Shown here piece by piece: positions 33,201 to 42,170 of a DNA stretch of 64,000 nt. Position 1 is the stretch's first letter, and every line of letters starts with the position of its first letter. The DNA lies in assembly GCF_018812025.1 (NCBI RefSeq), contig NC_063061.1, positions 33,434,640-33,498,639 on the forward strand. Reading direction: 5' to 3'. The notes under the pieces are model-generated. The model was not told the origin of the DNA, did no database searches, and was given only the letters and a program-made list of their open reading frames with translations. The DNA comes from Megalobrama amblycephala. Taxonomy: Eukaryota > Chordata > Actinopteri > Cypriniformes > Xenocyprididae. The position numbers and the translations under genes were made by a program.

Positions 33201-34390
33201 CTCAAATTATTTTCAAAGATTTTGAACCGATTGAAAATTATTACGGTATCATCAAAGCTAAAGTTTATCCGCCTCATAAATTGTTACACCCGGTTCTCCC
33301 GTACAGATGCGGCGGTAAACTGATGTTTCCATTGTGCGATAAATGTGCACACGCTCAAAACCAGACAACAGACTGTACCCACACCGATGAAAAGAGTGCG
33401 CTCACAGGGTGTTGGGTCAGTATCGAGCTTTTGAAAGCGATTGAGAAGGGTTACGTTATTGCAGCGATTGAAGAGGTTTGGCATTTCCCACAACGGTCAG
33501 ACAGATTATTTCGTGATTACGTAAAGACGTTTTTATGCCTGAAGCAACAAGCGTCTGATTACCTGTCAAACGTCGTCACTGATGCTGACAAAGAGGCTTA
33601 TATATGCGAATATTATGAAAAAGAGGGTATTCGTCTTGATCCCGAAAAGATCAGTCACAACCCCGCACAGAGGGCTATCAATAAATTATTGCTGAACAGT
33701 TTATGGAGGAGGTTCTCCATGCGCGAAAATTTGGCTTATACCGAGCTTGTGAACGATCCTGAAGATTTCACCAGAATTGTTTTTGGTGAAACCGACACAC
33801 TGACTTATTTTACTTTTGTCTCGGATGACGTTGCTCTAGTCCAACATCGACCCCCAAAAGGGGATGTTCATCAGACTCGTGACATTAACGTGTTTGTAGG
33901 AGCTTTTACAACAGCTCACGCGCGGCTTGAGTTGTACGAGCTCATGGATAAACTCGGTGACCGCTTGTTATATTCCGACAGCGTTATTTTTGTCTCTAGG
34001 GAATGGGACTGGGACCCCCCTCTAGGAGATCATCTGGGGGAGCTGACGAATGAAATAGACGACAGAGATTATATTACAGAATTTTGCTCTAGCGGTCCGA
34101 AATCTTACGGATATCGCACAGCCAAAGGTAAAGTGTGCATGAAAGCCAAGGGTATAACGTTAAACGCAAAAAATTCCCAAGCTATTCGTTTGGAGAGTCT
34201 TATTGGTCTGGTTAACAACTATGTGACGTCGCGTGACAGTGCGCAATGCATCCTGGCCCATACTGAAAACATTGTGAGAAATAAAAAGACTCTCACTCTG
34301 CACAACAAATCAGTCGTTAAAAGGTTTAAGGTGGTGTATAATAAACGGAGACTTTTACCCGATTTCACCACTCTTCCTTATGGCTACTGA
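30290..34390 (+). pseudogene. Protein-primed family B DNA polymerase of the Polinton, broken
   Basis: The polymerase gene is spread over 30290-30928, about 30907-31214, 31221-31778 and 31856-34390. The N-terminal part contains GGGRPHRKLTDLALD and then a Cys/His-rich zinc-ribbon-like block (CEFCYKGYSNRRNHHCKR, CSDCLRFCKSGYC). The main 844-codon part has exonuclease motifs (FYDFET; HYASRFDSFLILEY; YGVNDVVLL) and polymerase motifs A (DFTSLYP, Asp near residue 430), B (NPAQRAINKLLLNSLW) and C. Motif C reads LLYSDSVIFV near residue 706 and has a single Asp where the family has two. Frame breaks: a T8 run at 30906-30913, an in-frame TGA at 31212, and an A8 run near 31731. It would have copied the element genome from a protein primer. 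Confidence 0.9.
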
Positions 34391-35078
34391 TTCGATGCTA
34401 CACAGGGGCCTTAGGGATGCTTCTGATTTTCATTTCAGACTTCAGCATCCATTCTCTGCGGTAATCAGCGGGCCTTCTAATTCAGGGAAAAGTTATTTTG
34501 TAAAAAGTCTGTTGGAAAATGGCATGAAACTGATTTCTAAAAAAATTGAAAACATAGTGTATATTTATAGTTGCTGGCAACCACTGTATGATGAATTGCT
34601 TAAACTGTATGACATTAAATTTGTGGAAGGAATACCCCAGAGTCTCAGTGATGATGATTTATTACCCGTCAACAAGACAAATCTTTTGATTTTGGATGAC
34701 CTTATGAACGAAGCGGGTGGAAACAAACAGGTCGAAAAGGTTTTCACTCAATTTGTGCATCATCGTAATCTTAGCGCTATTTATATTGTGCAGAATTTAT
34801 TTGCCCAAGGTAAATCCAGTAGAACCATCAGCTTGAACACAAATTATATGATTTTGTTTAAAAACCCCCGGGATGCCAATCAAGTAGCGGTACTAGGACG
34901 GCAAATGTATCCTGGAAACACGAAATATTTTATGGAGTGCTATCAAGATGCTACCAGTCGCCCTTACGGTTATTTAATGATAGACTATAAAGCAAAAACT
35001 CCTGAGCAATTCCGTCTCAGAACAGGATTGCTGTCCGACCATCAAGTGGTTTATCTCCAGAAAAAACGAAGAACGTGA
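34380..35078 (+). CDS. Packaging ATPase (FtsK/HerA, A32-like)
   Basis: A 232-codon intact frame overlapping the end of the polymerase by 11 bp. Walker A is GPSNSGKS at residues 31-38 and Walker B is LLILDDLM around residue 100. Later conserved blocks include IYIVQNLF (sensor-like) and ISLNTNYMILFKNPRD. This is the genome-packaging ATPase shared by Polintons, adenovirus-like lineages with A32-type motors, and virophages; it pumps DNA into the capsid. Tight coupling to the polymerase is typical of the element's early/late plus-strand arm. Confidence 0.92.
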   Translation: MATDSMLHRGLRDASDFHFRLQHPFSAVISGPSNSGKSYFVKSLLENGMKLISKKIENIVYIYSCWQPLYDELLKLYDIKFVEGIPQSLSDDDLLPVNKTNLLILDDLMNEAGGNKQVEKVFTQFVHHRNLSAIYIVQNLFAQGKSSRTISLNTNYMILFKNPRDANQVAVLGRQMYPGNTKYFMECYQDATSRPYGYLMIDYKAKTPEQFRLRTGLLSDHQVVYLQKKRRT

Positions 35079-35087
35079 TCAGTCATC

Positions 35088-35423
35088 ATGTCCGCAAGAC
35101 TTTGTAAACATCTGCCGTTGTTGAAGGTGATACATAAAGCTACGCCTAAACAACGTCAGCTTATTTTACAATCGGCGTCCGACGAACTCATTTTAACATT
35201 GTTCGAAGTAGCTCTTAACATTCTCTATGGGACGATTCCTGTCAATCGACAGCAGTACCAAAAACTGAGAAGGAGAAAAAAGGAAATTAAATTTGTCGCC
35301 GATAAAAAAATCGGTATATCCGCCAAGAAGAAAGTCTTTAATCAAACTGGCGGATTTCTTTTACCGCTTCTTAGTGTAGCAGTACCCTTTATTTCCAGTT
35401 TAATAGCATCTAGACGCGGCTGA
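35088..35423 (+). CDS. Small conserved Polinton protein with hydrophobic C-terminus
   Basis: A 111-codon frame, 9 bp after the ATPase. It is basic in the middle (YQKLRRRKKEIKFVADKK, ISAKKKVFNQ) and ends in a glycine-led hydrophobic segment (GGFLLPLLSVAVPFISSLI) that could span or bind a membrane. Proteins of this size, charge layout and GGFL ending recur next to the ATPase in animal Polinton-like elements, from memory; their function is not established. A minor virion protein is the obvious guess. Confidence 0.6.
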   Translation: MSARLCKHLPLLKVIHKATPKQRQLILQSASDELILTLFEVALNILYGTIPVNRQQYQKLRRRKKEIKFVADKKIGISAKKKVFNQTGGFLLPLLSVAVPFISSLIASRRG

Positions 35424-35425
35424 GG

Positions 35426-36194
35426 ATGGAGTATGCTGAGAAAATGTATTTAGTCCCGCAACATCAGCTGGAAAAGCTGAAAAATGACAATGTTCGTGAA
35501 AATATTCAGCACGTTGTAGAGAACGACATGGATACGGCTATAAGAAAAATCTTGCTCATGTCTGATTTGAATCAGTATGAAAAGGCCAAACTCTACACGA
35601 ACATCCTGACCAGGTTTTTGACGATCGTTAAACAAGGCGATCAGGAGAGTAATGTTTTAACGCTGTCGCTACCCAATTCTGAACCCGACCGTAAAGACGA
35701 ACGACCACCAACTATACCTGAAGATGACGGACACGCGGATGACGTTGTGAGTGAAGTTCTGAAGAATGTACCAGCAAGAAGTGTGAAAAACAGCCGGTAC
35801 ATATTAGACAAGATGTCTAAAGCTAAAGGTTGTGTTCAGGGGAAAAGCCATACCAGGGTCACACATGCTCGATTTGATAAAAAATGTCACGGCGCCACAA
35901 AAGGTACGGGATGATCGAAGACCCCCCGGATGGTCTGAGTTTATAAAAGCCTTTGCCGAGTTAAACATACCGTTTTCTACAGTGCCGAATTATGTTGTTA
36001 GACAGACAATTAAATCTTTAAAGGGAGACGGTACTGCTACCCCGGAATATGGGACTCCTTCAGATATTGTCGCAGCAAAACGTGAAACGTCTTCTAAAAA
36101 ACCAAAAAGAAAAAGAGCACGTAGGTCGGGCGCTTCAGAAGATTCTGCGTTCAAATCACCATCTATCGAACGGAGACAGTGGCTAGATTTTTGA
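35426..36194 (+). pseudogene. Conserved Polinton protein, frameshifted
   Basis: Two overlapping frames, 35426-35914 and 35832-36194, appear to be one gene broken by an indel near 35815-35835. The first half starts MEYAEKMYLVP and is helical (LYTNILTRFLTIVKQG). The second half holds PGSHMLDLIKNV and PPGWSEFIKAFAELNIPFS, then a strongly basic tail (KKPKRKRARR). The combination of an N-terminal helical block, a GSHM-D-I/L motif and GW-EF repeats in Polinton-like elements downstream of the ATPase; its role is unknown. The start lies 2 bp after the preceding stop. Confidence 0.6.
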
Positions 36195-36324
36195 ATTGTC
36201 ATGTTTGTTAATATTTGATTTGTGAAATGGTGTGTATATGCTCAGTCTGCTTAAAATTTGAAATAAAAACACGATAAAAAGATATCAGTTTTACGTCTTT
36301 ATTTATAATCTGCTAATTGAAAAC
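36195..36324. terminator. Bidirectional poly(A) region between converging arms
   Basis: AATAAA on the plus strand at 36262-36267 serves the polymerase-ATPase arm. AATAAA on the minus strand (plus 36298-36303) serves the protease-capsid arm. The two signals lie about 30 bp apart in the only sizeable gap of the element's centre. Confidence 0.75.
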
Positions 36325-36858
36325 TCAAACATGATTCATACGAGTATTACACGTTTGGGCACACTGAATACATGAGAGTTTTTCATTACACTCATTCGGT
36401 TTTAATCTTTTCACAAAGTAGGCTACCATTTTATCATTTTTAATATAATCGTCGCTATACAACTTCAGTACGTCGCTATAGCAGCGCCCGTTGATCAGAT
36501 GGTACAGGAAAAACACACAGTGCTGTCCGCAAGTATCCGATGTGAAATCCTGCACACGTCTGGATGAATATACTACTTCAGATGCGTTGGTTAACAGAAA
36601 GTTTTTGATGGCTCCTGGAAAGCAGACGCTGTCGGGGGGATTTCCAAAACTGTCGAAAAAATAGCCGGTACCGTCGCTATGTAAATAAACAGCCAGCCAA
36701 TGCTCCCCCGGTAGCAGGGCGGGGTGTGTGTTAATTATAGCTGCAGATGGTGACTTCCTTAACGGTGTTTCAGGTAGTTGATCGCTCGGGAGTACCCCAA
36801 GAAAATGAACATTGCATGAAATTTTGTCCATGATACCGGTGAGCTGTTCAGTGTTCAT
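36325..36858 (-). CDS. Adenain-like cysteine protease
   Basis: An intact frame from an ATG at 36858, two bases beyond the major capsid stop; the frame extends further upstream into the capsid gene but this ATG fits the compact layout. The catalytic residues are recognisable: His in GEHWLAVY, Asp in FFDSFGNP, and the Gln...Cys pair in VQDFTSDTCGQHCVFFLYH. This is the fold of adenovirus protease and Ulp1-type enzymes, used to mature virion proteins. It lacks visible damage, unlike its neighbours. Confidence 0.9.
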   Translation of the reverse strand: MNTEQLTGIMDKISCNVHFLGVLPSDQLPETPLRKSPSAAIINTHPALLPGEHWLAVYLHSDGTGYFFDSFGNPPDSVCFPGAIKNFLLTNASEVVYSSRRVQDFTSDTCGQHCVFFLYHLINGRCYSDVLKLYSDDYIKNDKMVAYFVKRLKPNECNEKLSCIQCAQTCNTRMNHV

Positions 36859-36859
36859 T

Positions 36860-38166
36860 TCAATAGTAATCGACCAGGACCTGTCTGCGGTTAGACACTT
36901 CAATGATGCTATCAAACACTGCGTAGACTAATAAATTAATAGTCTGCGGCAACGGTTGTCGGAAGCGTGCCTCGAGTCTGATGTTACCAGACTTGATGAG
37001 TGATATGTGCTGACCACACTCTTCGTTAGGTGTAAGGTTGAAGGCGTAAAGGGTGTATCCATTCAGAAAGTCATCCCTGTTGATAGAGAGTGCCTGGTTT
37101 TTAAGATGTCTTCCAGAGGCCAGAGCCAGCTGATAAAATTCTCGTATCGCCGCCCTAGATTCAAAATTAGGTTGTAGCGGTTTGGCGGGGAATTGCTGCC
37201 CGTCAACGTAGACTGCTAGGAACTCCAAATCATAATGTTTGAACGCGAAAGGGTTTTTATTGTAGGATCCTGTGAATGCATCGTTATCAACCATAGCCAG
37301 GACGATAGATTTTGGTAGCGTTCCTAATAACAAATTTTCTTGATTTGAAACACGAGACCCTGCTGGTATGGAGAAATTTTTTAAACAAACTCGATCTATG
37401 GGGTACTTTGCGGTAGTCGTTAGCAAAGCCTGGGCATGACCCAGTCTCACAGGTGGTGATACAGAGACTTTCTTGACAAATAGGCTCGCTGACATGATAT
37501 TTAATTTGTACGCCACATCACCGTCCCTCATCAGGCAGAATTCGTCTTTGGCTCTGATCATCCTCAGTTTAATGTCGATTCCATTCAGCATAAATTTTTC
37601 TTGAAAGAAAATATCACTGTGAATAGGAGCCAACAGTTCCACCACTCTGCTGTTCGCAGTGTAGGCCGACCTCTTCGCCAGTCCCTGGTTATGACCGCCG
37701 GGGTCAGTCGCATCCATATGGCCGGCAGTGTCTTTGTAAAACAAGCCGACTGAGAAAAAGTGATTCCAACGCATCTTTACTGTAGTTGATCAGACTCTCA
37801 ATGATACATCGTAAGGATACGTGCTCGAACTCTGAGATATCAAACGATCTCCCAGACTCACGTCAACTTGTGAATATATAGTAGCCCCGGGGTAATTTGT
37901 CAGACCGACCTTGGCATCGTTTGCTAAATCAGCTCCATTAGGTCTTGTGATCTTAAGACGTAGATACAGCAGTGTGTTATTTAGGTCGACATAATCGTCG
38001 CCATTCCCAGCTATAAAAACTCCAAAGGCGAAGAGTCCGATATAGCCGATAAAGGAGGCACTTCTAAATAACTGCTTTTCTCAATAACTGTCTGCGTCAG
38101 AGGAAGGGTGAACAAGTCCAACTCGGACTTGATGCACTCTCCTGACATGCGGTGGAGTAATGCCAT
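36860..38166 (-). pseudogene. Major capsid protein (double jelly roll), broken in its N-terminal third
   Basis: The frame 36860-37774 holds the C-terminal two thirds: LAPIHSDIFFQEKFMLNGID, VSPPVRLGHAQALL, DNDAFTGSYNKNPFAFKHYD, LNGYTLYAFNLTPNEECG and a final INLLVYAVFDSIIEV. These are hallmark strings of the hexon-like capsid protein of animal Polintons. The N-terminal third starts at an ATG at 38166 (SGECIKSELDLFTLP) and continues to 37775 through several stops and frame changes (for example near 38045 and 37870), so no full-length product is possible. It lies 1 bp from the preceding basic protein gene. Confidence 0.85.
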
Positions 38167-38167
38167 G

Positions 38168-38629
38168 TTAGAATATGGTGGATCTCTTAACTGATACGTT
38201 TCGCTTTACACTCTTCTTACGCTTTCTGTGTACGACTGAATGTTTCTTGTGACCGCGCTTTGTTTTCTTCTTTATCGAATGACCACGCCTCCTTATACCC
38301 GGTGGTTTAGACATTCTCTTACGAGCCATGACCATCAAACCTGACCCGTCTTGAGATTTAGCGTTATCGTTATACGTTCTCAACAACGCGTTTGACACAA
38401 CGTCGGATACTATATTTTTAGCAGCCGATTTTAGGTGGGGTTTAGCAATACTGAACCCCTTTTGCAACAGCGGTATGGCCATCCTAAACAAACCTCTAAA
38501 CAACCCCCCTAGCCCCGCCCCGTACATGATGCCAGCCCCTGAATACCCCAGTAGACCACCGCCAGCCTGATTTTGGTAATAGTTAACATAATCCGTAGCA
38601 TCCATCCCGCGGGGGTTGTAATATGCCAT
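38168..38629 (-). CDS. Basic virion-type protein (Gly-rich N-terminus, Arg/Lys tail)
   Basis: A 153-codon intact frame between the penton-like and major capsid genes. Residues about 20-50 are glycine rich with an amphipathic helix (GLGGLFRGLFRMAIPLLQKG). Residues about 105-150 are nearly all Lys/Arg/His/Ser (KKKTKRGHKKHSVVHRKRKK). The layout recalls adenovirus core/cement proteins with a membrane-active helix plus DNA-binding tail, and Polintons carry such a gene at this place. Assignment is by position and composition, not by catalytic motif. Confidence 0.6.
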   Translation of the reverse strand: MAYYNPRGMDATDYVNYYQNQAGGGLLGYSGAGIMYGAGLGGLFRGLFRMAIPLLQKGFSIAKPHLKSAAKNIVSDVVSNALLRTYNDNAKSQDGSGLMVMARKRMSKPPGIRRRGHSIKKKTKRGHKKHSVVHRKRKKSVKRNVSVKRSTIF

Positions 38630-38632
38630 TTT

Positions 38633-39475
38633 TTAAAAAATGGATTGTTTCGACGGTTTAAAGTGTAGTTTTACGATGACTTTGCCGTAAGAAAATGGTA
38701 TTTCGCGGTTTTGGTCGTCCTTCAGTTCGATGGTAATATCTGTGATGAGCTCCTTGTTGACCGATGTGTAATGTGGTTTGTTGTATCTAACACTGACGAT
38801 ATCATTGTTCTCGCCCGTTATATGTACGCATCTCAAAAGGGGGACATACGAATCACCGACCGATTGATATTGGATAATGTCGGTGTAAACGTACATAGTA
38901 TAGAAGCCGCCGTTGATATCAGCTTGATGAGGAGCATATGTAGTTTGGCTCTTTGTAAAATCAGCATCTTTATGGTAGGCCGAACGGCCGATAGCATCAT
39001 CGGATTCACTCCTAAAATAGCAGCGAGTTTCCCAAAGAAGGATACTGAAATGTTAGGTTTCGCGACCATATACATTTTGTTTTTTAAAGAATCATGACCG
39101 AATACAGCCGTTGGTGCGAGAGCGTTACCTATCGCCTGGATCACTTCACGAACATTTGCGTAGTACCCGCTGTCTATTTGTACCTTCCTTGATACAAAAA
39201 ACTTCGATGAATCTTTAACCGGGAATGGGCCTGGGGTAGGTTGTGACTGTTTCGCGCCCGGTGCGGGGGCGGTGTGTAGGGTGAAAATTCCGTCTTCATC
39301 ATTAAAGGAGTACCAACTTCTAGGATATTCAATTTCAACGAGCGCAACCTCCCATTTACCTTTCAAGTTTATAGGACTCGCTAACCTTGTTCTGTAACTA
39401 GAGATACGATTTTCCGGATAAACCGACAAAGAAGCATTGCACGGCAGCGTAACGTAGAATCCGTCATCCCCCCAT
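38633..39475 (-). pseudogene. Penton-like minor capsid protein, frameshifted
   Basis: One gene in two frames: about 39460-38980 (SVYPENRISSYRTRLASPI, WEVALVEIEYPRSWYSF) and 38633-38896 on to 38980 (YVYTDIIQYQSVGDSYVPLL, ITDITIELKDDQNREIPFS). The phrases LKGKWEVALVEIEYP and Y-YTDII are typical of the Polinton minor capsid (penton) protein. The frame changes near 38980. The candidate start ATG at 39473-39475 is out of phase with the body because of a run of six G/C at 39467-39473, a second likely indel. Confidence 0.78.
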
Positions 39476-39523
39476 GGTACCCCGTTTACTCAAATGATCT
39501 AATCCTGTATGCGGTCAGGTGTT

Positions 39524-40595
39524 TTAAGGCGATTGCAGGTCCACCAGAGCTTTTTTGTCTACGTAACTATTAAATTTGGACGGCCATCCTAACCATTTCA
39601 CTAAGACAAGAGTAGATCCCCCCTGTTTTTTCTCCCCTAAAATCTTTTCCACCTTAAACGCTTTGTTTTTGCTCACGATTATTTTTTGTAACTCTTTTTC
39701 ATAAACAACTCCGTCGATGACCTCCCCGTCATAATCAGACAGTCTGTAAACAGGAGGCTGGCGTGGAATGCATGAGGATATTGTGAAAAATTCTTCTGTG
39801 TAGTTCTGTTCATATCCTTTGGTGAACGGTCCTCTCACTTTAGAAATTCGAACAATGTCTCCGACTTTATATTTAAATACAACTTTTTCATTCTTCTTCT
39901 TTATATCTCCGTACAGATTTTGAAACACGATCCCCTCATTTTCCTTGTTGACGTCCACCGGTCTCATCCGAATACTCCGATGATAACTGGTGTTGTAGCC
40001 CTGCATGATATCTTGTAAAACATCCACATAACGTTGGGAATTTGTAGCCATTAAATATCGCTGTTACGGTCTGGTGTTGTTAAAGACGAGGCTTTCACGG
40101 ACGTCCACAGCAAATGGGTATTTATTGATATCGCGGAGAGAGACAACATCAAACACAATGTATAACATATAAGAACAGACAAGGAGTGAAGGGAGTGAGT
40201 CCATATATATAGGGAGTGCTAACAAGGAAGTCCAGGTGATGATGATGAGTGATGATGGGGAGATGACGAGGGAAGTGAGTGCAGGTGTAGAGAGCAGGAG
40301 GATCATGGGAATTGGAGTACTGGAGACAAGGGATCTGTGACAATCGCCACATTCTACTTTTTAGCGTTCTATTAAAACGCTCCACAACTCTATTGCGTTT
40401 GTAATTTATAGGGGCTGTTCTGTGTAATGTGTACGCGTCTTCCCCAGCCAACCACTCTGAAACCTCTTTATCAGTTAGACGTATTCCACTATCCTTTAAT
40501 ACGGACTCTTTTAATCGTTTTTTACCGCCTAAAGAACCGGGGTTGTTTAAGTGTAATAAGCTTTTTTCATGAGCTCCGACATGTTGTCGTTTCAA
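39524..40595 (-). pseudogene. Polinton integrase with chromodomain; core deleted, solo LTR inserted
   Basis: The N-terminal part (40595-40348) has NPGSLGGKKRLKESVL, EVSEWLAGEDAYTLHR and KRNRV, then jumps directly to VERFNRTLKSRMW. The stretch holding the two catalytic Asp residues of the DDE core is missing and only the final Glu helix remains. A solo LTR (40062-40342) follows. Beyond it (40056-39524) the gene resumes with VDVLQDIMQGYNTSYHRSI, an SH3-like region (YKVGDIVRISKVRGPF) and a C-terminal chromodomain (FKVEKILGEKK, LVKWLGWPSKFNSYV). The A-rich start near 40560 may also be shifted. The product could not integrate DNA. Confidence 0.88.
40062..40342 (-). mobile_element. Solo LTR (281 bp) inserted in the integrase gene
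   Basis: On the minus strand it runs TGTCACAG...CCGTAACA, with TG/CA ends and a 5-bp target duplication ATCGC (40057-40061 and 40343-40347). It has a TATA-like CTATATATATGG and later an AATAAA signal in the right order. No internal retroelement sequence is present, so it is the product of LTR-LTR recombination. Removing it leaves the integrase frame continuous across the site. Confidence 0.88.
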
Positions 40596-40836
40596 CCCTC
40601 ACGAAAGAATAAGACATACACGCGGGGAGAATCAATCTTTTATTAAAAAGTATTAAAACAGGATACATAAAGACGTCATACCATAGGTAATAAAAGAATG
40701 AAATGAAAAGCAATTACATAATGACTGCACACTCTAAATAAGAATACATCAAAATGGTCTAAACTCTAAGTTAACGTTATAATAATATAAGATAGCCGCA
40801 TGCTCTAAGTAAGAAAGTAAAATGTAAAAATAAAGA
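40596..40836 (-). other. 3' flank of the terminal unknown gene
   Basis: AT-rich gap. The minus strand has AATAAA (plus TTTATT at about 40639), a probable poly(A) signal for the transcript from 41258. Confidence 0.5.
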
Positions 40837-41258
40837 TTAGTGATTGTCTAGCCAGAAAAGAAATTCGCGGCATGACTTCCAATCATGGTCTAGGACATAG
40901 TTCCCTGTTGTTTCAACAATAGCCCTGACGGTGGTAGAATCAACATTATGGAATCTAACCAATTCCACACAAACATCTTGTACATACGTATAGATAGATA
41001 GAGGATGTCGCTGATGCGAAAGCATTCATTACTTCGAGTCATCACTTCCAGAACATTTCGTATCGTATCGCAATACTGCACAGTCCCTTTAACACATATG
41101 TTTATCAATTCATTCCATGAAAGAGACATGCCTCTTATTTGTTCACAGTATTTCCTGAATTTTGATTCACGGGAGGGATCATCCTCATCATCTTCATAAG
41201 TAGGATCATCATACGTTTCGAGGGCTTCATCGATCAAATTTTCCAATAACGCATTCAT
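40837..41258 (-). pseudogene. Unrecognised Polinton accessory protein, frameshifted at a GATA repeat
   Basis: Two frames form one small gene: 41258 to about 41000 (acidic YDDPTYEDDEDDPSRESK, then helices MSLSWNELINICVKGTV) and about 41000-40837 (VQDVCVELVRFHNVDSTTV, ending DWKSCREFLFWLDNH). The break coincides with the plus-strand (TAGA)n/(GATA)n run near 40992-41002, so slippage by one tetranucleotide explains it. The all-helical pattern ending in a Trp-containing helix is faintly like small Bcl-2-type or E1B-19K-type viral proteins, but no diagnostic motif is convincing. Function unknown. Confidence 0.5.
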
Positions 41259-41340
41259 CTGTCTTCTGTAATGACCTTTAAACAGAGTTTCTGCAATGCT
41301 CCTTTGACTTCATACGGCACCCATGGTAGTGGGGGTTTGC

Positions 41341-42024
41341 TCACTCTCCATTCACAAAAGAGAATCCCTCCCAGAGTTCAACGGTCTCGTTGACTACTTT
41401 CTCGCTGGATTTGTCCAGAAGTTTCTCCCTGATTTCTTGTAGCTTAGTGATGATGAACGGCTCGTCTTTTAATTCATGCAGAATAGCTCCGGCGGCTCCT
41501 TGAATCCGCTGAGGATGAGACTTTAACCCACACCGGCGTAGTGCGTAGGCTATGATGCTTCTGAGATAGGGTTTAAACAGTCTGCTGGTCAGTTCGTCAA
41601 AGTGAGTATCGAAGTAGTATGTCGGGGGCTCAAACAGGCAGGAATGTTGTAGCTGGCTCGGATGATTTATAGCACAACCTTCGCAGTCCTCCTTCTGTTT
41701 ATTGCTGATGAGGTGCTGTAGTAGTACTACGATCGTAGCTTTTACGATTTTGAATCCAATGTCGGTGAAGCAACCGTCAGGAGTGTCGAGAGCCTTTTCA
41801 GTCGTTGTAGATGTACTTTCGCCGTGATCAGTCAGGAAACTCAGGTCGCGTTGTCCAAGCTCACTGCAGAATTTATCTAGCCATTGTTTATCGGTGTCAG
41901 ATGAACAGGCTTTGTCTGTCAGAATATGGCTAGCAGCGTTGTCATCAGGAGGGTCAAACCCGTAGTCGAAAGAGACTCCGCAGCTGCAGATGTGAGCACG
42001 CTCTGAAGTATTGTGTTGAGCCAT
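41341..42024 (-). CDS. Unrecognised 227-residue Polinton accessory protein with Cys/His cluster
   Basis: An intact frame at the outer right end of the element. The N-terminus has a CSCGVSFDYG motif. The centre has CEGCAINHPSQLQHSC, a plausible zinc site (C-x2-C-x3-H-x5-H-x-C), then YYFDTHFDELTSRLFKPYL and a helical C-terminus (FIITKLQEIREKLLDKSSEK). Strings of the type CxxCxIxHxSQxxHxC occur in proteins of fish-associated Polinton-like viruses and other fish DNA virus-like elements, as far as I recall. Its role is unknown; a regulatory or host-interaction role is only a guess. It has a TATA-like TATAAA at 42070-42076 on the minus strand side (TTTATA). Confidence 0.55.
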   Translation of the reverse strand: MAQHNTSERAHICSCGVSFDYGFDPPDDNAASHILTDKACSSDTDKQWLDKFCSELGQRDLSFLTDHGESTSTTTEKALDTPDGCFTDIGFKIVKATIVVLLQHLISNKQKEDCEGCAINHPSQLQHSCLFEPPTYYFDTHFDELTSRLFKPYLRSIIAYALRRCGLKSHPQRIQGAAGAILHELKDEPFIITKLQEIREKLLDKSSEKVVNETVELWEGFSFVNGE

Positions 42025-42170
42025 GGCTTATAAAGACCTTCTGAGGATATGGGTGGGTTATGCTGATGTTTATAAATGCTTGTAGTGAATGGGCGGGGAC
42101 GGCAGAGCATACGCGCTGCTCCGCACGCATCTCTTTGTGTTGAATAGTTGTACTCTAACTTCATTGTATC

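Larger units (their letters stand above)
28529..42170. mobile_element. Maverick/Polinton-type virus-like element (about 13.6 kb), fossil
   Basis: The segment encodes the full Polinton hallmark set: protein-primed DNA polymerase B, FtsK/A32-type packaging ATPase, adenain-like protease, double-jelly-roll major capsid, penton-like minor capsid and a chromodomain integrase. Unlabelled small conserved proteins and flanking genes are also present. Two gene arms converge at about 36.25 kb. Genes are packed with gaps of 1-10 nt or short overlaps, as in DNA viruses. Codon use is visibly less AT-rich than the flanks. Frame breaks in polymerase, capsid, penton and integrase make it inactive. The ends are inferred from gene content; no terminal inverted repeats or target duplication could be found, so the element may be truncated. 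Confidence 0.88.

Noticed and set aside
40837..41258. Firm assignment as a Bcl-2 or E1B-19K homologue
   Set aside because: No clear BH1/BH2 signature; kept only as a hypothesis in the findings.
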